Source: Pseudomonadota bacterium
GTDB lineage: Bacteria > Pseudomonadota > Gammaproteobacteria > Magnimaribacterales > D2472
Direction: 5' to 3'
Assembly (NCBI GenBank): GCA_010024215.1
Contig: RGHK01000040.1
Coordinates: 1-7,079 of the forward strand
DNA: 7,079 nucleotides
In this document: one piece after another, positions 4,897-7,079 of the stretch
Position numbering within the stretch: the stretch's first letter is position 1
How the letters are laid out: every line of letters begins with the position of its first letter
Made by a program: the position numbers and the translations under genes
Notes under the pieces: generated by a model
The model's input: only the letters and a program-made list of their open reading frames with translations
Told to the model about the DNA's origin: nothing
Database searches by the model: none

Positions 4897-6331
4897 ATTT
4901 GAAGATATTTTGGAGATAAAGCTTCCTCCTGACATCAAAATTTTAGGTGTTACAAATTCAAGTAAAAAGGTTAAAGATAATTTTATTTTTTTTGCCTTAA
5001 ATGGACGCAAGAATCACGCCAGTATTTACATTGATGAAGCTATTGAGAATGGAGCATCTATAGTTATTCATAACGATAAGACATATGACTCAAATTCAGA
5101 AAAGGTTATTTATGTTGATGATTTAGAGGCCAAATCAAGCACAAAAATTATCAAATTTTTAGAAGCATATTATGAGCTATTTGATACTTCAAATAATACT
5201 TACTATGCCTTTACTGGTACTAATGGAAAAACAACATCGGCTTATTTATGTCACCAGTTATTAGCAAGTCAGGGTAAAGATTCTTTATATATCGGAACTA
5301 TTGGAACCCAATATAATTATAGCGAGATAGACCAATCAGTTTCAAAAAAAACAACTCCAGATATTTTTGAGTTATTTGAAATTTTTAAATTCTATGAATT
5401 AGAAAATCCCATATCAATCTGTATAGAAATTTCTTCACATGCAATTGATCAGAATAGACTGCAAAATATCAATTATTTTACAGCCGCATCAATCTTAAAT
5501 ATTGGCTCAGATCACTTGGACTATCATAAAAGTATTGAGGAATACGCTAGAACAAAATTTAGATTATTTGATATTGAATCTAACTTAAAATTAATTGATT
5601 TAGATACCTATAAAAAATTTAACTTCAAGGAGATAGATAGTCTAACAACCATCTCAAACAATAATTCTGCTGCAAATATTTTTTACAATATTGATAGTTG
5701 TGATATAAAAAAATCTACCTTTTCTATTTTTGATAAAGAAAAAAATACATATCACTTTGAAACCTCTCTTTTCCCCAAATTTAATATTTCAAATTTGATT
5801 TTCGCCATATGCTCAACTGGATTATCTTCTTTTAAAATAGACTCCGTTAATAATTTAGATTTTTTGACTCTTCCAAAAGGAAGAAGTGATTTAATTGATA
5901 ATATTGAGGCAAATATTATTATTGACTATGCCCATAATGCAGATGGATTTGAGTTTTTTCTTTCTTCAATTAAGGATTATTTTAGAAATTTAGTTGTAGT
6001 TTTTGGTTGTGGAGGAGATAGAGACAGATCTAAAAGATCAAAAATGTTGATGAGTGCTTTCAAATTTAGTAATGATGTTATCTTCACTTCAGATAATTCA
6101 CGAAATGAGAGCTTTGAAGATATATTAAGTGATGCGCTGGATGGATCTGTTAATAGGGATGACATTACAATTATCGAAAACAGAAAAGAGGCAATAATTT
6201 ATGGTAGCTCTATAATCAAAGAAAATGATTGTTTAGTTATTCTTGGTAAAGGACATGAAGAAACACAAGAAATTAAAGGTAATGTCATGCATTTTAGTGA
6301 CTATGAGGTAGTTGATGAGATTTATAACTGA
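4889..6331 (+). CDS. murE: MurE, UDP-MurNAc-tripeptide synthetase (probably meso-diaminopimelate-adding)
   Basis: Product of 480 residues from this ATG (E. coli 495). MurE is a cytoplasmic ATP-dependent ligase adding the third amino acid to UDP-MurNAc-L-Ala-D-Glu. Seen in order: an N-terminal UDP-binding domain (1 to about 100); the ATP loop T-G-T-N-G-K-T-T (109-116); GTIGT (136-140); T-T-P-D (155-158); EISSHAIDQNR (180-190); S-D-H-L-D-Y-H (207-213); K223 in A-R-T-K-F, the position of the carbamylated lysine; and DYAHNADG (346-353), then VFGCGGDRDRSKR (371-383). The specificity loop reads D402-N-S-R405, and GKGHE follows at 453-457. In E. coli the equivalents DNPR and GKGHE bind meso-diaminopimelate, so that substrate is most likely, though the Pro is replaced by Ser. 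I chose ATG 4889 over an in-frame TTG at 4883. The gene overlaps ftsI by 8 bases and murF by 17. Confidence 0.97.
   Translation: MSKFEDILEIKLPPDIKILGVTNSSKKVKDNFIFFALNGRKNHASIYIDEAIENGASIVIHNDKTYDSNSEKVIYVDDLEAKSSTKIIKFLEAYYELFDTSNNTYYAFTGTNGKTTSAYLCHQLLASQGKDSLYIGTIGTQYNYSEIDQSVSKKTTPDIFELFEIFKFYELENPISICIEISSHAIDQNRLQNINYFTAASILNIGSDHLDYHKSIEEYARTKFRLFDIESNLKLIDLDTYKKFNFKEIDSLTTISNNNSAANIFYNIDSCDIKKSTFSIFDKEKNTYHFETSLFPKFNISNLIFAICSTGLSSFKIDSVNNLDFLTLPKGRSDLIDNIEANIIIDYAHNADGFEFFLSSIKDYFRNLVVVFGCGGDRDRSKRSKMLMSAFKFSNDVIFTSDNSRNESFEDILSDALDGSVNRDDITIIENRKEAIIYGSSIIKENDCLVILGKGHEETQEIKGNVMHFSDYEVVDEIYN
6305..6309 (+). promoter_or_regulatory. Ribosome binding site of murF, inside murE
   Basis: GAGGT lies 5 bases before the ATG at 6315, within the last codons of murE. 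It decides the murF start in favour of this overlapping ATG. Confidence 0.7.
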
Positions 6332-7079
6332 TTCGAATGATTTATCGGTATTTTTAGGTCAACCCGTTAAAAAGAATTTAAAGATAAAGGGGATTTCTAT
6401 TGATACAAGAACAATTAAAAAAGAATATTTATTTATAGCAATTAAAGGAGAGGTTTTAGATGGAAATGATTATATATTTGAGGCTATAAAAAAAGGAGCA
6501 TCTCTAGTTATTACCGACAGACTGGAATATAAAGGTCATAAAAACAAAAAAATTATATATGTAAATAATTCATTAATAGCTCTCAAGAAAATATCCAAAA
6601 ATATCTTAAAGACATACAAAGGAAATATTATTGGTATAACAGGAAGTAATGGAAAAACTACCACTACAAAGATTGTCTCCAATACTTTAACAAAAAGCTC
6701 ATCAACTATAAAAAACTTTAATAACGAAATCGGAATGCCATTAAGCATTTTCCATGCTAATAAAAAATCAAAAAATTTAGTTATTGAAATGGGCGCAGCT
6801 AAATCTGGAGACATAAACTATTTAAGCTCTATTCTTAAACCAGATATTGGAATAATTACCAACATAGGCAATTCACATTTAGAAAATCTTAAAAATATTA
6901 ATGGAGTTTTAAAAGTTAAATCTGAATTAATTCCAAACATCAAAAAAGGTGGCTATTTAATTGTTCCAAATGATAATTTAAATTATCTGCAATTTTGGAA
7001 GCAGAAATGTAATGATGTTCATATGATTACATTTGGGAAAAATAAAAATGCTGATTTTTATCCTGAAAATATCAAGTCT
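6315..7079 (+). CDS. murF: MurF, UDP-MurNAc-tripeptide-D-Ala-D-Ala ligase, 3' end cut by the window
   Basis: The frame is open from this ATG to the last base, giving 255 residues of a protein usually near 450. MurF is the cytoplasmic ATP-dependent ligase that joins D-Ala-D-Ala to the UDP-MurNAc-tripeptide made by MurE. Seen in order: the N-terminal substrate domain with SIDTRTIKKEYLFIAIKGE (28-46) and D-G-N-D-Y (49-53); the ATP loop G-I-T-G-S-N-G-K-T-T-T (107-117); F-N-N-E-I-G-M-P-L-S (135-144), the MurF-typical form of the segment after the P-loop; VIEMGA (156-161); ITNIGNSHLENL (181-192); and K202-S-E in the region of the conserved Lys of Mur ligases. NEIG and the N-terminal domain separate it from MurC, MurD and MurE. 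Only the C-terminal domain is missing, through truncation at the window edge. It overlaps murE by 17 bases. Confidence 0.96.
   Translation, partial: MRFITDSNDLSVFLGQPVKKNLKIKGISIDTRTIKKEYLFIAIKGEVLDGNDYIFEAIKKGASLVITDRLEYKGHKNKKIIYVNNSLIALKKISKNILKTYKGNIIGITGSNGKTTTTKIVSNTLTKSSSTIKNFNNEIGMPLSIFHANKKSKNLVIEMGAAKSGDINYLSSILKPDIGIITNIGNSHLENLKNINGVLKVKSELIPNIKKGGYLIVPNDNLNYLQFWKQKCNDVHMITFGKNKNADFYPENIKS

Noticed and set aside
5977..6165. Open frame of 62 codons on the minus strand
   Set aside because: It is antisense to the conserved C-terminal part of murE and has no independent support.
6536..6814. Open frame of 92 codons on the minus strand, hydrophobic
   Set aside because: It is antisense to murF. 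The hydrophobicity comes from reading Lys/Asn/Glu codons in reverse, not from a membrane protein gene.

Overview
The window is a stretch of chromosome from an AT-rich bacterium, most likely a streamlined gammaproteobacterium. A marine SAR86-like lineage is a guess from base composition and compactness, not something the sequence proves. The order rsmI - rnpB - mraZ at the left edge is the arrangement I know from Pseudomonas-type gammaproteobacteria. The FtsZ C-terminal peptide, RsmH, FtsI, MurE and MurF all resemble their gammaproteobacterial counterparts. All genes lie on the + strand.

Layout. Bases 3-77 are the last 24 codons of rsmI. A sigma70-type promoter overlapping the rsmI stop codon drives the RNase P RNA (about 109-443), a complete type A molecule whose main helices can be drawn. 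The 78 bases between rnpB and mraZ hold four direct repeats with an exact 10-base period, which look like MraZ operator boxes. They also hold a promoter whose predicted start falls at or next to the mraZ ATG, so the message may be leaderless. From 522 to the right edge runs the division and cell wall (dcw) cluster: mraZ, ftsZ, rsmH, ftsL, ftsI, murE and a truncated murF. Gaps are at most 12 bases and the last four junctions overlap.

How the genes work together. MraZ would repress its own operon. FtsZ forms the cytokinetic ring. FtsL and the transpeptidase FtsI belong to the septal peptidoglycan machinery. MurE and MurF make the last two amino-acid additions to the UDP-MurNAc-peptide precursor. 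RsmH and RsmI both methylate C1402 of 16S rRNA.

The main surprise is position. A full-length ftsZ with GTPase motif, T7 loop and C-terminal partner-binding peptide sits second in the operon, between mraZ and rsmH. In most proteobacteria it lies at the far end after ftsQ-ftsA. Here it has the best ribosome binding site of the operon and lies directly behind the putative MraZ operator. A second point is a substituted catalytic motif in FtsI (SSQ where SxN is usual). I see no mobile element, CRISPR array, accessory island or unknown gene; otherwise this is a core housekeeping region.
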